NCBI GenBank assembly: GCA_964036195.1
Contig: OZ038456.1
Location: 14,694,001 to 14,758,000 of the forward strand
Reading direction: 5' to 3'
DNA: 64,000 nt
Source: Sphaerolaimus hirsutus
Taxonomy: Eukaryota; Nematoda; Chromadorea; Monhysterida; Sphaerolaimidae
The stretch's first letter is position 1. Each line of letters begins with the position of its first letter. Below the pieces are notes generated by a model. It was not told the DNA's origin, searched no databases, and worked only from the letters and a program-made list of their open reading frames with translations. This document shows positions 1-12,400 of the stretch, one piece after another. The translations under genes and the position numbers were made by a program.

Positions 1-450
1 CCCATACAGTCCAGCTATTTATCTTTGCTTACCAGACCCCGCGAGCTATCTGAAAAATTCAACGTGAGTTTTACAATTTATGGTATTTATACAGTTTTAC
101 ATGACTTTTGACAGTTTAAATGACATTTTACATGTTACGGGGTCTGTTAGTTACAGCAGGAATAACAATCTTACTATTATAGGTAAGATTGCCACTGCCT
201 TATTTTCATTCACAAAATAGTCAAATAGTCACGAATTCATTCACAAATTATGAAATTCATAATAGATATAATAGGTGTAAAAATTCAATACTGTTCCCAT
301 ATTGTTTACGTGGCTCTGTCAAGAAAAAAGTTGATAAAACCCTTGATCCCTAAAAAATGTCGGCGTCACCTAGACGTTTCTATGCAACTTTCAAGATGCT
401 TACAGCATCACCTCACAACCACATACCATAATCCCGCGCCAATCACCCAG
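1..450. other. Strip upstream intron sequence; possible unresolved exon end near 63
   Basis: The exon at 451 needs an upstream exon ending in phase 1. A GTGAGT site follows base 63, but the frame that would fit has a stop codon just before it, so no exon is called. Bases 75-145 hold fragments of the TTTTACATGAC-type inverted-repeat family found elsewhere in the window. Confidence 0.4.
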
Positions 451-3400
451 GGGCGCAAATTTCACCAACGCACGCCAACTCTCTGCCGTTGGTTCTTTTC
501 AACATGGTGACCGGTTTTTGCGCCGGCACGCACAGTCATTATCCCATGCGCAAAACGCTTCTACTTTTGTGGAAGTGCATACTTTTTTGGCTGGGCGGCT
601 GGGAAGAGTTGAAGGTTTTGAAGGATCAATTGCGACAGGAGGTTGGTTTGACGAAAATGAATTTTTTGACAATTTTAGCGTGTTCTGAACCGTCTGAAAT
701 GTCAATAATTTTTTAAATTTTTTAATGTAAAATGTCGAATTTTCAGTGATAATTGTTGTTGTTTTTTAAAGTTTGACATCGAAATTCCAATTAAAATACC
801 AGACCAATGTTTTACCACAGGCACATCTGGCACCATGCCAACACACGATAACCGTGGCACAGAAACTACATGCCGCACACGCACTGGCTGTGCCAGTGTC
901 AATTGGCGCCACTGGAGCGTGCGCCATGGCCATGGCGCAAAGCGCACAGGCGCACAAGGCTAAGGTTGGTGATAATTTCTATGGAAATTTTCGGAGTATA
1001 CGTAATTGATATTTACCGTATTACCTCGAGTTATCCCCCCTTGAACAAACCCCATCGAATTAACTCCCCTCAAAATGGGCTGGTGAAATAATACCCCCCT
1101 CCCCCCGAAATACCGCCCCTCTGGAATGATGTATATCATGTATGCAATGTACATGATGTATGTATTACTGCTAATTTGCTTTGCAACTAAATACACATAG
1201 ACTAGTTGTAGCTATCTACGTTTTTATGTCCAAATATATCCTTTTTGGACACATTTATTACCTATTTTTTGGCGACACCCATAGCGCCATGGCGCTTTTT
1301 TCGCAAGTTAGGTTATAAGCGGTAAGACACCTCCCGAGAATCTCCCCAAACAACCCCCCCACCCCCACCTCAACTCAGATAACCCGCCATTTACCGGCTT
1401 TTTGGCGTGACAAAGTCGACGAGTCATCCGACCCAACTTCGGACGCCGATCAACCACCTCAAGCGGGCGTCGGTGAGCTCGAACAGCGCGCCGAACGCGA
1501 ACTAGATAGACAGCATGGACAGGCGCAGGGGGAAGACAACGATGACGAGTCGACCAAAAGTCCATTCGATCCCACTTTGCTGGCCGATGATGATGATGAT
1601 GACAATGGAGAAAATGGTTCGGTTTTGGGTTCATTTAATGGTTGTCTATTCTTATCCCGTGTTGGCATTGCGCCAAAAACTCCCCGGTCTCCAAAAATTG
1701 AACTGCCAGTTCCGATGCGCACTTTTCTATCCTTCCACGAAAATTTTATAATCGTTTCTTCGTTCAGGTTGCATAACGGCCGCGAACGACAGCGGAACGG
1801 AAATGACAGATGACGAGGCGTTTGACGAAGCCACCCCGCAGCCAGTCGGGCTGCAGGTTCGATTTCTGCCGATTTTTATGGGTTTATTTTTGATGAAATT
1901 TTTTCGTGCCGTGAATGATCTTGGGTCAGTTCAACAAATTGGACAATTACAAGAGAGGTATTTAGTAAGTCGCATTGAAATGAAGTTATAAGTGGTATTG
2001 TAAGTCAGCTTTATAAGTAAGTTACGAGTGACAAGTAAATGAAAAAACATGTTTTTTGTCATGTGTAGTTTGCCATACTCTTCACTTACTACCGTATTTC
2101 CTAGAAATACCCCCTCGAACGAGCCTCACTCGAATTACCCCCACTAATTACCCCCTGACAACTGACAGTGTCAAGAAAAGTGTCAAGTGAAAAGTAAGCT
2201 CACTGTAGGTTACACGTGAATTGTTAATTAAAAATACCTGTCGCTCGTAATATAATGGTGGCTGTATGTAAAAGTCTTTTTTATCTACATAGATATCTAT
2301 CAGAAAATTCTCAAAATACTCAGCCAAACCGTCCCACACTCCGCTCTGAAACACCAGCGCCAGCGCCAACGCTCACGCCGCAAAATGGCGCCAGCGAAGG
2401 CGCCAACCAAGTGCCAGATAATCTAAGTGAGGCTGGATCAGATGATACTGGCTTCACAAGAATGGTGAGGAGAATTGCACAGAAATTGGCACCCGGTGGC
2501 AAGAGGTTGGTTAGAGTTAATGGTTGGATGTTTGCCAAGTGTGTGAAAGTGGTTGAGTGGTCATCCAACGATTGCTGGTGGAGTTCGCTCGTTATACAAA
2601 ATTCTGTTAATAAAAATGACACCTTTTGAAAACGAATTTTTGAAAACCAGCCTTTCAGGAAACCGAAACGTTTTCCATCATTTAATTACTCCAGCCACTT
2701 ATACCGCGTGGAGCGCAGAATCCTACCACAATTGAATGAATCAAAAGCTTGTGATAAATTTCGTAATTAATTACTTCATAAAGAAACGAAATATTATGAT
2801 AAAAACTGTATAAGTTTTGGTTCATTATTAAGATGAGTTATGGTAGGTTTCCATACGAAGTGTGACGTCCGCCAAGTACATCTCTCGTCATGAAGCAACA
2901 TCAAACTTCCATCAACAAAATAACGCACGTAATTTATGTCTTTATTCATCAAATTACGGTAGCACTCATTCTAAAGCGTTCAATCCAACCAACCAACCAA
3001 CCCAAAACCTCTCAGCACCCTATCGCGTCACGGCTCGGTAATGCCTTGGCAAGCCAAAGTCCGCCCCAACGACGTAACTTCCTTCATCGACGCGGCGCGC
3101 GCCAAATACCTCAATTATCGCCTGGCGCCGCCGGTCGGCTCGATGGCCTTCCTGCACACGATGGCGAACTTGCACAAGGTGGACGGCATGGACTTGTTCG
3201 GGCTGCCCGAGCCCGTTCAGAGGAGTGTCAGAGTGCTGCAGAAACACGTTTATATCAGCTTGGCCGATGTTCAGGTGCGTGGGCTGTTTGGTGGGTGGGT
3301 GTTTTTGTGCGTGATTTAGTTGTGGCGTGTTTTGATTCAAACGGGATTGACTTTTCGGGATTGGGATCGTTTTTTTTAGATTTCGGGATCGGGATCCCGT

Positions 3401-6400
3401 TTGGACATTAGTTTGAGTCATGTTAAATTCGGATGTATAATTTCGTTCTTAAAACGTGGCAACGCACATTCGAGTATGTTTGGAAATATGCGAAAACGCG
3501 TGCTGCATTTATACCATACTGACTTTGAATTGCCCACATTATTGTGCATTCCGCACAATTGGCACCATGGCGCTGACGTCATTTTTAATCGGCACAGACG
3601 CCCCCCCCCCCGTCCCGGAATGTTGATTTTTTTGAATAATCAATATTTTTAAAGTTAAAAATCTTGAGCTAATATTTATTTACAGCTGGCGCGGGAAGAA
3701 CTACTGACGAAATATCCATTTTCACAAAAAGAAAAAGTTGCAGATCGGCCAGCCGAACAATTGTACGCGGCCATTTTACCGCACGCGCCCCAGTATATGA
3801 TTGCGCTACTCAAGGTTGGCGGTTTTTATTTTTATTTTTGTTAAAAAAAGTTTTGTTTTTATCTTGTCCTAAAATCAATCGTCGTAATTTCTGTTACGTT
3901 TTATTCATCCGATTCACTAAACGATTATAAGAATAAATGGATGACATGCTAGTAGGAAAGGCGAAATAAAATCATATAAGATGTGTACAAACGTCAATTA
4001 CGCTCTAAAGCGCTAAAAGTGCTAACTAATAGAGTTCATAATGAACGAAAAGTTATATTGTACTATGTATTTTCCGTTATAGCTTACGACTGCATACTTT
4101 GCACGGATATCTACCATACTCCTTCTGAATAATAAACAAATACCAAAAAATTACCATAATACATTGGTGGGTATAAGTTAGCTAGTGTTAATGCCAGATT
4201 ATTTACCAACGATTTGTGACCTAAATATTCATCAAATATGGTGACATTCTGTGCAAAGTATACAGTCTGCTCAGAACACAATTTTTTGTATAATTATAAT
4301 TGTTTGGAGAGCAGACCAGTGTAATACGAAAAACTTTCCACCATAAAACTTTCCCTATCCAAAATATAAATACATCTGAACCTAAAAACCAGAAACATAC
4401 TATATAAATGTTTATATAAATGCAAATACTATATATATAAATATATGTTTGTGTGTAAATATATAGTATTTATATTTAAGTATAAAAATTCTATTTAATA
4501 TGTGTATATAGTTTTTCGACTTAAACATATAAATACTGTAAAATAGAAATATACAAAAAGGATCACAACATTTCTTCCCCACTATCAATATTCAACAATA
4601 CGCTACCGTAATTGCCCGAACACAATTTAACCATACTACGTTTTTTCACCGAGTTGCATTCTCTCCGCGGCACATCTACATCACCCCCCATTGAATTTAT
4701 GCTCTTAATATCTTCAGAAATACCACTGTCACTGCTCGTCGTACTGTACACTGTGTTTGTGGATTGTGTACGGTCGTATATTGGTTTTGCGCTCTTTTCA
4801 GCCTTTTCTGTCTTTGGGGGTTCCTCGGGGGTAGTCAGAGGGGTCTGAGAGGGGTGGGGTGATGTGTGAGTTTTGTTGGGGCGTTTTTTTGGCGCAGTGT
4901 ACGTTGGCTACTTTTTATTATGTGGTTGGGGCTGTGCACACTAGTTGACACTGGGTGTCAACCCCTTTCAATGTCAATTTAGCTTTTAGTTGACTGGTCA
5001 CTTTTAGATTTTCAGATGCACATGTCGTAATATATAAACCATTATTACGGCACCACGTGTATTAGTTCTAAATGGGAATTGACATCGAAATCAGTTGACA
5101 CTCGGTGTAACCAAAGTGCGTAGCGCTTTTGATGGGCTATTATTTTATGGGAAAAATTCTGAATTTTAAGAGTTTTATCTTGTAATGCTCAAGTGCGGAC
5201 AACGTGCCCGCCATGTTGAATCCTTGCACAAAAACAACTCTCATGTGTACAACTGCTTTCACATTAAAATAATTTAAAAAATTTTTTTTAAATTTTAAAA
5301 TTTCCACACTCACCTCCTCATGCACATCGCCCACATCAGATCCATCAAAATCACTGCCACATTCTTCCTGCATCTCAAACATCTCCTCTTCTATATCTCC
5401 CAGCGTGTTGTATTTTTCGTGATGTCCCAAAATCCGATCTACGCTGCCCCATCCCACGTCCAAAGTGGGATATTGGTGCGCCAGCGCCAATGGGTGGTCC
5501 CCGTGCACTTTGTTCGGACATCTGCGCGGGAAATGGACATATGCAAATTCGTCTTTTTCTATGCATTTGCGGGTGTGAAATGATCAAGTGCGAGCGAGTT
5601 TTTACCTGTAGTCAATGCGAAGTCCGTCCTTTCTGATCGCGTCTAGTTGCCATTGGAGTAGGAACGACTCGGCGACTGAACTGCAGAGAACCGCGTGGCA
5701 TCTGAGAGATTTGTTGAGATTGAATTTTGGGTGAAAAATGGTAGATTAGAAGGGACTGTGCTTATAGGGCCGCATGCTTTAAGAGAGTGCTACTGTATTT
5801 TGATGAAAAATGTCAGGTGGTAAATTTTGTACTAAAGGCGCTAAACACAGTAGTTGACATTTGGATGTCAACCGGTTGATGTCAATTGAGATTCTAGTTC
5901 ACGTCATCCTTTAATGCCATAAAAATTATCAATACGTGAAGCAAAATCTGAATTGACATCAACCAGTTGACATTCAAATGTCAACTAGTATATGTAACAC
6001 AAATCCACCGGAAGTGGAAGCAACTTAACCAGAACTGTGTCAGAGAAAATATTTATAAACATTCGGTTCTTTATTCACATGGTATACTGTAAATCTCACT
6101 GTATTCAAAGCATGCACTAAGCATTTTATATAAAAATATATAAAATATTCACCTGAAAGAATTCCTCTCTCTTGTAACCCAGACAAAAACTCTGCCGCCC
6201 GACCAGCCATTTTGGTTGCTCAAAATGACGTCACTGCAAATAATTTCGGCTATGTGAAAGTGCTTCCTTCCCAATTGAGCCGTGTTTACGTACAGACCGC
6301 AGCATGTGACGTTGATTTTTGCATTTTGACTGCCTGGTGATCTTTTTGCAGCTGCCTGAATAGATTTATGGGGGGTAGATTGAAGGTTTGGTACAATTTT

Positions 6401-9400
6401 GGGAGGATTTTTGGAAAAATGTGTTTTTTATGTAACTCACTCTTTGTTGCACCGCCATCACCCACAGTGGACATTTGAGACCTTGCAAACTGGCTACATT
6501 GGTTGGCACGTTGCCAAGATATAGATATTTCGCTGCGGCTGGTTTCTGCTTTTCAACAGTGCCAGCTTTAACATAGTTGGTCTCGATTTCATTGCCATTT
6601 TTCATCATACATTGAGGTATCAATTTTTCGAATACCCTCAAAAATGGGAACAAGCAAGCCATTCTCAGTGTAATTTTTCTGTTTGGATAGCACAGAATGG
6701 ATAAAATGGAATATATTTGCATTTGTGCCCTGCCTTTGACTAGCATATTGTTTTATATTGAATCTCTGCGCACTTAATTGTCAAGTGGCAAGGTACTTGT
6801 TCTCGAATGGAAAGAGAGCATGTTAATCACATCGTAAACATTTATTGCGTTTTCGACGCTAGGTTTTAGCTATTGACGCCTCAATTTTCAAACCAGTCTG
6901 AAAGTGGGACTATTATTGTGTGTTTTTTAAACAATTGTTTAGGCATTGCAGTATTTTTATTTTGATAAAGTTTGTGTATGAATGGTATTTGTTTGTTACC
7001 AGGTTGATACGGAGTGTTACTATTTTTTAGTGAATAAGTCGACCTTTAAACACGTTACAATGAAATCTAACATACCTCCAAGTGAATAAAAACTCAACTA
7101 ATACGTCAAAACATTGCTGTCACTATTGGCGCGCATTCGCTGCGGTATTTTTCACGTGACCTTATTCAACAAAATACGATAGCATCCTTTGTCCGATTTT
7201 ATTTAGCAAAAAGGAACTAAAAAAAAATACACCGAAAAATCTAACCCCCCAAAAATTGACAAGTCCGTGTCAACTTTGTGACCAACATTCTCCACTTGAA
7301 AACTACTTGCGCTTATTAAAAGAATGGGTGAATGGACTTTCTTGAACTTTCCTAAACAAGTGCATAAAAGTAATTTGCATCAAAATTGTCAAGATTGCAT
7401 TAGCGGTCACAATGTTCTTGAAGGTGCCTTTAGCCCACTCAAAACACTTGACAATATTCTTTCAACTCAAATACTATATGATCGCTAGATCATTCCATCC
7501 AAAGTTTTCCATTCTTTTTTATTGCGACCGTGACGCTTGCGGACTTGATTGAAGTTTGCTTATATAGAGTTAATTATAATTTTTGTCCGCTGACCGCTGA
7601 CACTTCACAATGGAATTTACCGTAACCCGTCTGAATGACGTACCGACTTTTGGGAAAGTTTTCATCGTGAATAGATATTTGGATATTTTAATAGATAGAT
7701 AAAAAAGATCCAAAAAATATATGTTTTTTAAAAATAGATATTGTATATGTTGCCTTTACTTTGTGTGTATTATGTGCATAAATGTCGTGTGGGTTTATTC
7801 ATCAAAATACGGTAACAACTGGGCTATTCTAGATTTGGACCTCTCTGGCGTTGGATAGATAGCTAATCGTTCCTCCGGTGAAATAGGTAGCTAATTTTTT
7901 TTTGGGGGGTGGTATTCGCCGGGATTTGCGTTTCATATTACGTCATAGTAAAAATTATTTATATCCATCCTTTGTTTTGGTTCACCTAAGTTTTCGATCT
8001 CATTGTGTATTTCATATTAAGTTATATTAAAAAAAGCTTCATCCATGATTTGTGTTGTTTAATAACACAATGTATTAAATTACCGTAAATACACAATTTT
8101 AGGTAGGTTATTTTTGATTAAAACCGATCAATTTCCCAATTTCAAATAAGTTTTCAATGCAGGTGCTCCTAGCGGCGGCGCCAATGTCAAAGGCAAAATC
8201 TGATGCAATTAATTTACTATGTGATGTGCTCCCGTCAACAGTGGATAGGTTGGTTTATAATTGGTTTTAACTGAAAACTGCACGGATCTGTCGGAAAATT
8301 GAAGGGTACACAATTTTCCAGTTGACAGAAAAAAAACGGAACAAATGAATTGGGTCCTGAAATCCCGAAATGGGGCAATTTCTAAGTTGATTATCTAGGC
8401 TCACAGCGTTAACGAAAAAGGTGACCAGCCAATAACTAGTAAATTATTTTATTTTATTTTATTTCATTCTGGGTCTGCGTCACAAATAAATGATCAGCTG
8501 GAACTTCCCACTGTACAGTAAAGTCAGTGGTTGGCTGAGTTCCACCCGCGTGTTTATACATCAGTAATACCCCTATTGCTCTGTAAAAACTAATATGCAA
8601 GCACCTGTAGATCACATGATATCACATTAGTTTTGTAAATGGCACTGCGCACACTAGTTTTCACACGAAGTTTCGAAAACTCATAAATGAGCTTTGAACG
8701 TGTTGAGTTTTCCACAATGAGTCATTTTAAATATCCGTCAACTGTAGTTGACGGCCACCTCATTGTAGAAAACTCAGATGCGTTCTAAGCTGATTTGTGA
8801 GTTTTCGAAATTTCGTGTGAAAACTAGTGTGCGCCGGCACAATAGTACGCAAACTTGCAAATCAAAATGCAATGTCACTTTAAATTCAACTTGTCACTTT
8901 AAATACCACTTCCCTCACTTAACCTCACCCCCCCCAGCGCCCTAGTAATGTCCGCCAGCGGGTCGAGTTTCTCTCTGGACACCGCGGGTCTGGCGCAATC
9001 TCCCCTACCCGGTGCGGGCGCCGGCGCGCTCAGAGAGCAGCACGTACCCGGCGCCGGCGGCGGTGATCGACAGATGCTCGTCAATGCCGATGTGCACAGG
9101 CATAAAGAGGTTGGGGGGTTGGGGGAGGGTTTTTTTTTTTGGGGGGGGGGGGGGGTGGGGAGTGGGTTGGTAAACTCAAGTGACTTATTGGCGGCGCACA
9201 CTTTAGTTGACACATCTGTGTCAACTGGACTGTGTCAACTCAGATTTGGGCTTCACGTGTCGCACAGCGATCTCCAAATGCACATGCGGCAATGTTGCAA
9301 AATGCATATCACGGTAAGTGCATTGGAAGATCGCTCTGCGACACGTGAAGACGAAATCTGAGTTTACACAGACCAGTTGACATACATAAATATGTGGGCC

Positions 9401-12400
9401 GCCATCATCACACCCATTTTATCTCGATTTTTGACGCCAATTTTTAATTAAAATTGCAAAAATATAAAACGCAGATAATCGTCAAGGCGGTATCTTCGAT
9501 CGTTCTACTTTTATTGAAACACGCCCGTCTGAACCACGTGCTCCAGTTTGAGTATTTGTCTCAGCATTTGGTTTTCGCCAATTGCATTCCGCTCATTTTG
9601 AAGTTTTTCGATCAGAATCTCACTTCCTACGTGCGCAGTAGGAACGAAATCGATGAATTGAGAATGCCCGATGCGGCCGCGTATTATTTGAAGCATAGTG
9701 AGTTTTGGGCTGGGTTTTTTATTTATTTTGTGGCTACACAGGCCAAATATTCAGTTCATGGCCATCTTTAAATACATCTTGAACGTGCATTAATTTTAGC
9801 CTCCGCGCTGATTGGTTGGTTATTTTTGGCGCGCTGCCAATGTGAACTGCGCGTGTACAGCGTTGATTGACCTAAAATCAAACATTATTCAAGTTTAATA
9901 TAAAAATACGCATACCCGAGTACTGAGAATATTAATGGAAAGTGAAATTTCGCGTTAAATATGAAACACTTCAATATAAATAAAATGTAAGGTAATTAGA
10001 AAATTATTTTTGGCAGTCAATGTAAAACATGATAAACACCCCCCCCCCCCTCCCGCCCCACACCATTACAACCGCGCGACATGTCATGAATATTGACGTC
10101 ATGGGCCATGCTTAACCGACATCCCACATCTAAACTGGGACACGGAACATGTTGACACGGAACACATTTGATTATACCCGGCATGCTGGGAATAGGCAAC
10201 AAAACACATGACCTAGTGATTTGGAAGGTGATCATCTATAATAAGTATGAAAATTTGCGATTTTTGGTGCAAATTAGAGTAAAAAAGCTCAAAAGCGCTC
10301 CAGATAGCTAGATAGCTAGGCAATTTGTGGGTGGTGGGGGGGATGTTCAGAGGAAAGTAGCCAAAAAAATTGCCCCAGGGATAGATAGATCGCTGGGCAG
10401 TTTGGGATGGGGTCACCCGCCCCCCGTTGACACGGATGACACAAAATTAGATGTGCGGTCGGTCTAGATGTGGGATGGGTTTAGATGTCGCATGGCAAGG
10501 GCCCGACGTCGTTACCCAATGCTGGTAGACCGAATACGTTTACGTTTACTGAAATGTTACAGAAAAAAGTATCTGTACTAGCCTTTACATATACTTTTCG
10601 AAACTAGTCGAGTACAGATAACGTATTTTAGATAGGGTTTTATAAGGGTTTTTTCAAGACATAGAAAGCAAAAAAGGAGTGAAAAGGCTTAAAAGGGAAA
10701 TATAGCCAAAATGTGCATATAAGCACATATATAGCCTAAAATAGCTGGAAATAGGCAAAAAGCATATGAACTAGTTAATTTAAAGGTTAAAATTGCCAAA
10801 TAGGTATGAAAAAGCGATTTTGAGTGAAAATTGGTGTAAATTGCTCAAAATGCTCACTTTCAAGTGTTCAGTGGAATAAAAACTATTTTACTCACGTTAA
10901 CTCATGAGTAAAAGTAAAATTTTAATTTACGTTTTCTGTACTCAGGGGTGAGTAAACTTTACTTAAACTTTGAAAAAAGTTCTATACTTTTAACAACTCT
11001 GCTTAAATTATTCAACCCATTCACAGACTTTTGCGCGCCGGAAGTGAACACTGATTTTTACGATTCAAAAACGCACCCAATGCCGCCCGATTATTACGTT
11101 TGGCGGAACGTTTTTTCGTCTGTCAATTTGCTGAGGGTTCTCAATAAGTTGACGAAATGGAAGCACGCGCGAACTATGATGCTGGTTGTGTTCAAAAGCG
11201 CGCCGATTTTGAAGCGCGCGCTCAAAGTGGAGCAGGTTCGGTTTTTATATTTAATTGATGCTTCCTTTGGCGCTATGAACTTCAGTTGACACCGGGTGAA
11301 TTCAATGTCAATTTAGAATGTAGTTTCAATGCCAGTTCAAATTTCAACATCGTTCTGTTTTCCGTCAACTAAAATCTGCTATTGCATCAGACTAGTTGAC
11401 ACCCGATGTCAAATATTCTGTAGCGCCTTTGGTATGTCTAGATGAAAGTGGTGAATGTGTGTTAAATGTGAATTTGTTTCCACATGTTGAATGTGAATTT
11501 TATTTCGAAATCCAATAAAACAACAGATGTTAAATGCAATCGTTATGTGGTCACATACTGTTTTATAAAAAATATAATTGTTGCAAATTAATCTCAGTCC
11601 CTTTTTACAGTAATCAACAAAAGCATTTTTATCCTACTTTGCAGATTCTGGTGCAAGTGTACACTTTGAAATTGCTGAAAATGCAAGCAAAATACCTGGG
11701 TAGACAGTGGCGCAAGACAAACATGGAAATTATGTCGGCTATTTACAGACAGCTAAGACACCGGTTCGGTTTTATTTTTTATTTTTGTTAATTCCAATTT
11801 AAGCTGAATTCTCTGAACCTTTGGCCGGTCGCTCAAAATGTCGTGTAAAATGTCCGGTTTTTACCGAGATTTCAAGTTTGACATGACATTTGACAAACAT
11901 TATGGTTGTTTTCCATTTACTGGAGCCCTGAATATGTCAATAATATTTTTCAGATTAAACGACGACTGGGCGTATGGAACTGAGACTCAGAGCAAAAGTT
12001 GGGATTTCCAAGAAGATGAAGCGGCTTTGAAAGCTGTTTTTGAACGTTTCAATCGTAGGCGATATGGGTTTGTCGCGCCAGCTACCGGTGCGCAGAACAC
12101 CGGTTTGTTTTTTTCGATTCACTTTTTTGTCAACTTTTTATTCACTTTTTAGAAATGCAACTTGAATATGCTACTTCTCGTTTTTACATAATCTATGGCG
12201 GTTGCAGGGTTTTTTGAACCGTTTTAGCTTTAGTGAAACTTTCTGGACGCTTAACTTTAATTATTGTGTCACGTTAGATTTCCAGTATTTTCCGTGGGAG
12301 TGTTTTCTTTCTCTTCAAGAGCACCATCATTAGCGCTTTTCCCGTCGAGTTTAATGGGAAGGTTTTTTTCTCGAAAAATCATCATAACACTCCTCGTTAG

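Larger units (their letters stand above)
3815..8162 (+). other. long Strip intron hosting a gene and two foldback elements
   Basis: This 4.3-kb intron carries the nested minus-strand gene, an AT-rich low-complexity stretch at about 4380-4510 (TATATA-type), and foldbacks at about 4931-5117 and 5840-6000. The remaining 6750-8160 is AT-rich with no supported gene; about 7820-7920 contains a fragment of the ATTCTAGAT..GGTTGGATAGATAGCTAAT repeat also found near 14790 and 42540. Confidence 0.7.

Noticed and set aside
1617-1767. Open continuation of the Strip exon containing [11 protein letters not shown]
   Set aside because: It runs to a stop; GT at 1617 and AG at 1767 join in phase to an acidic exon, and the flanking reading is better.
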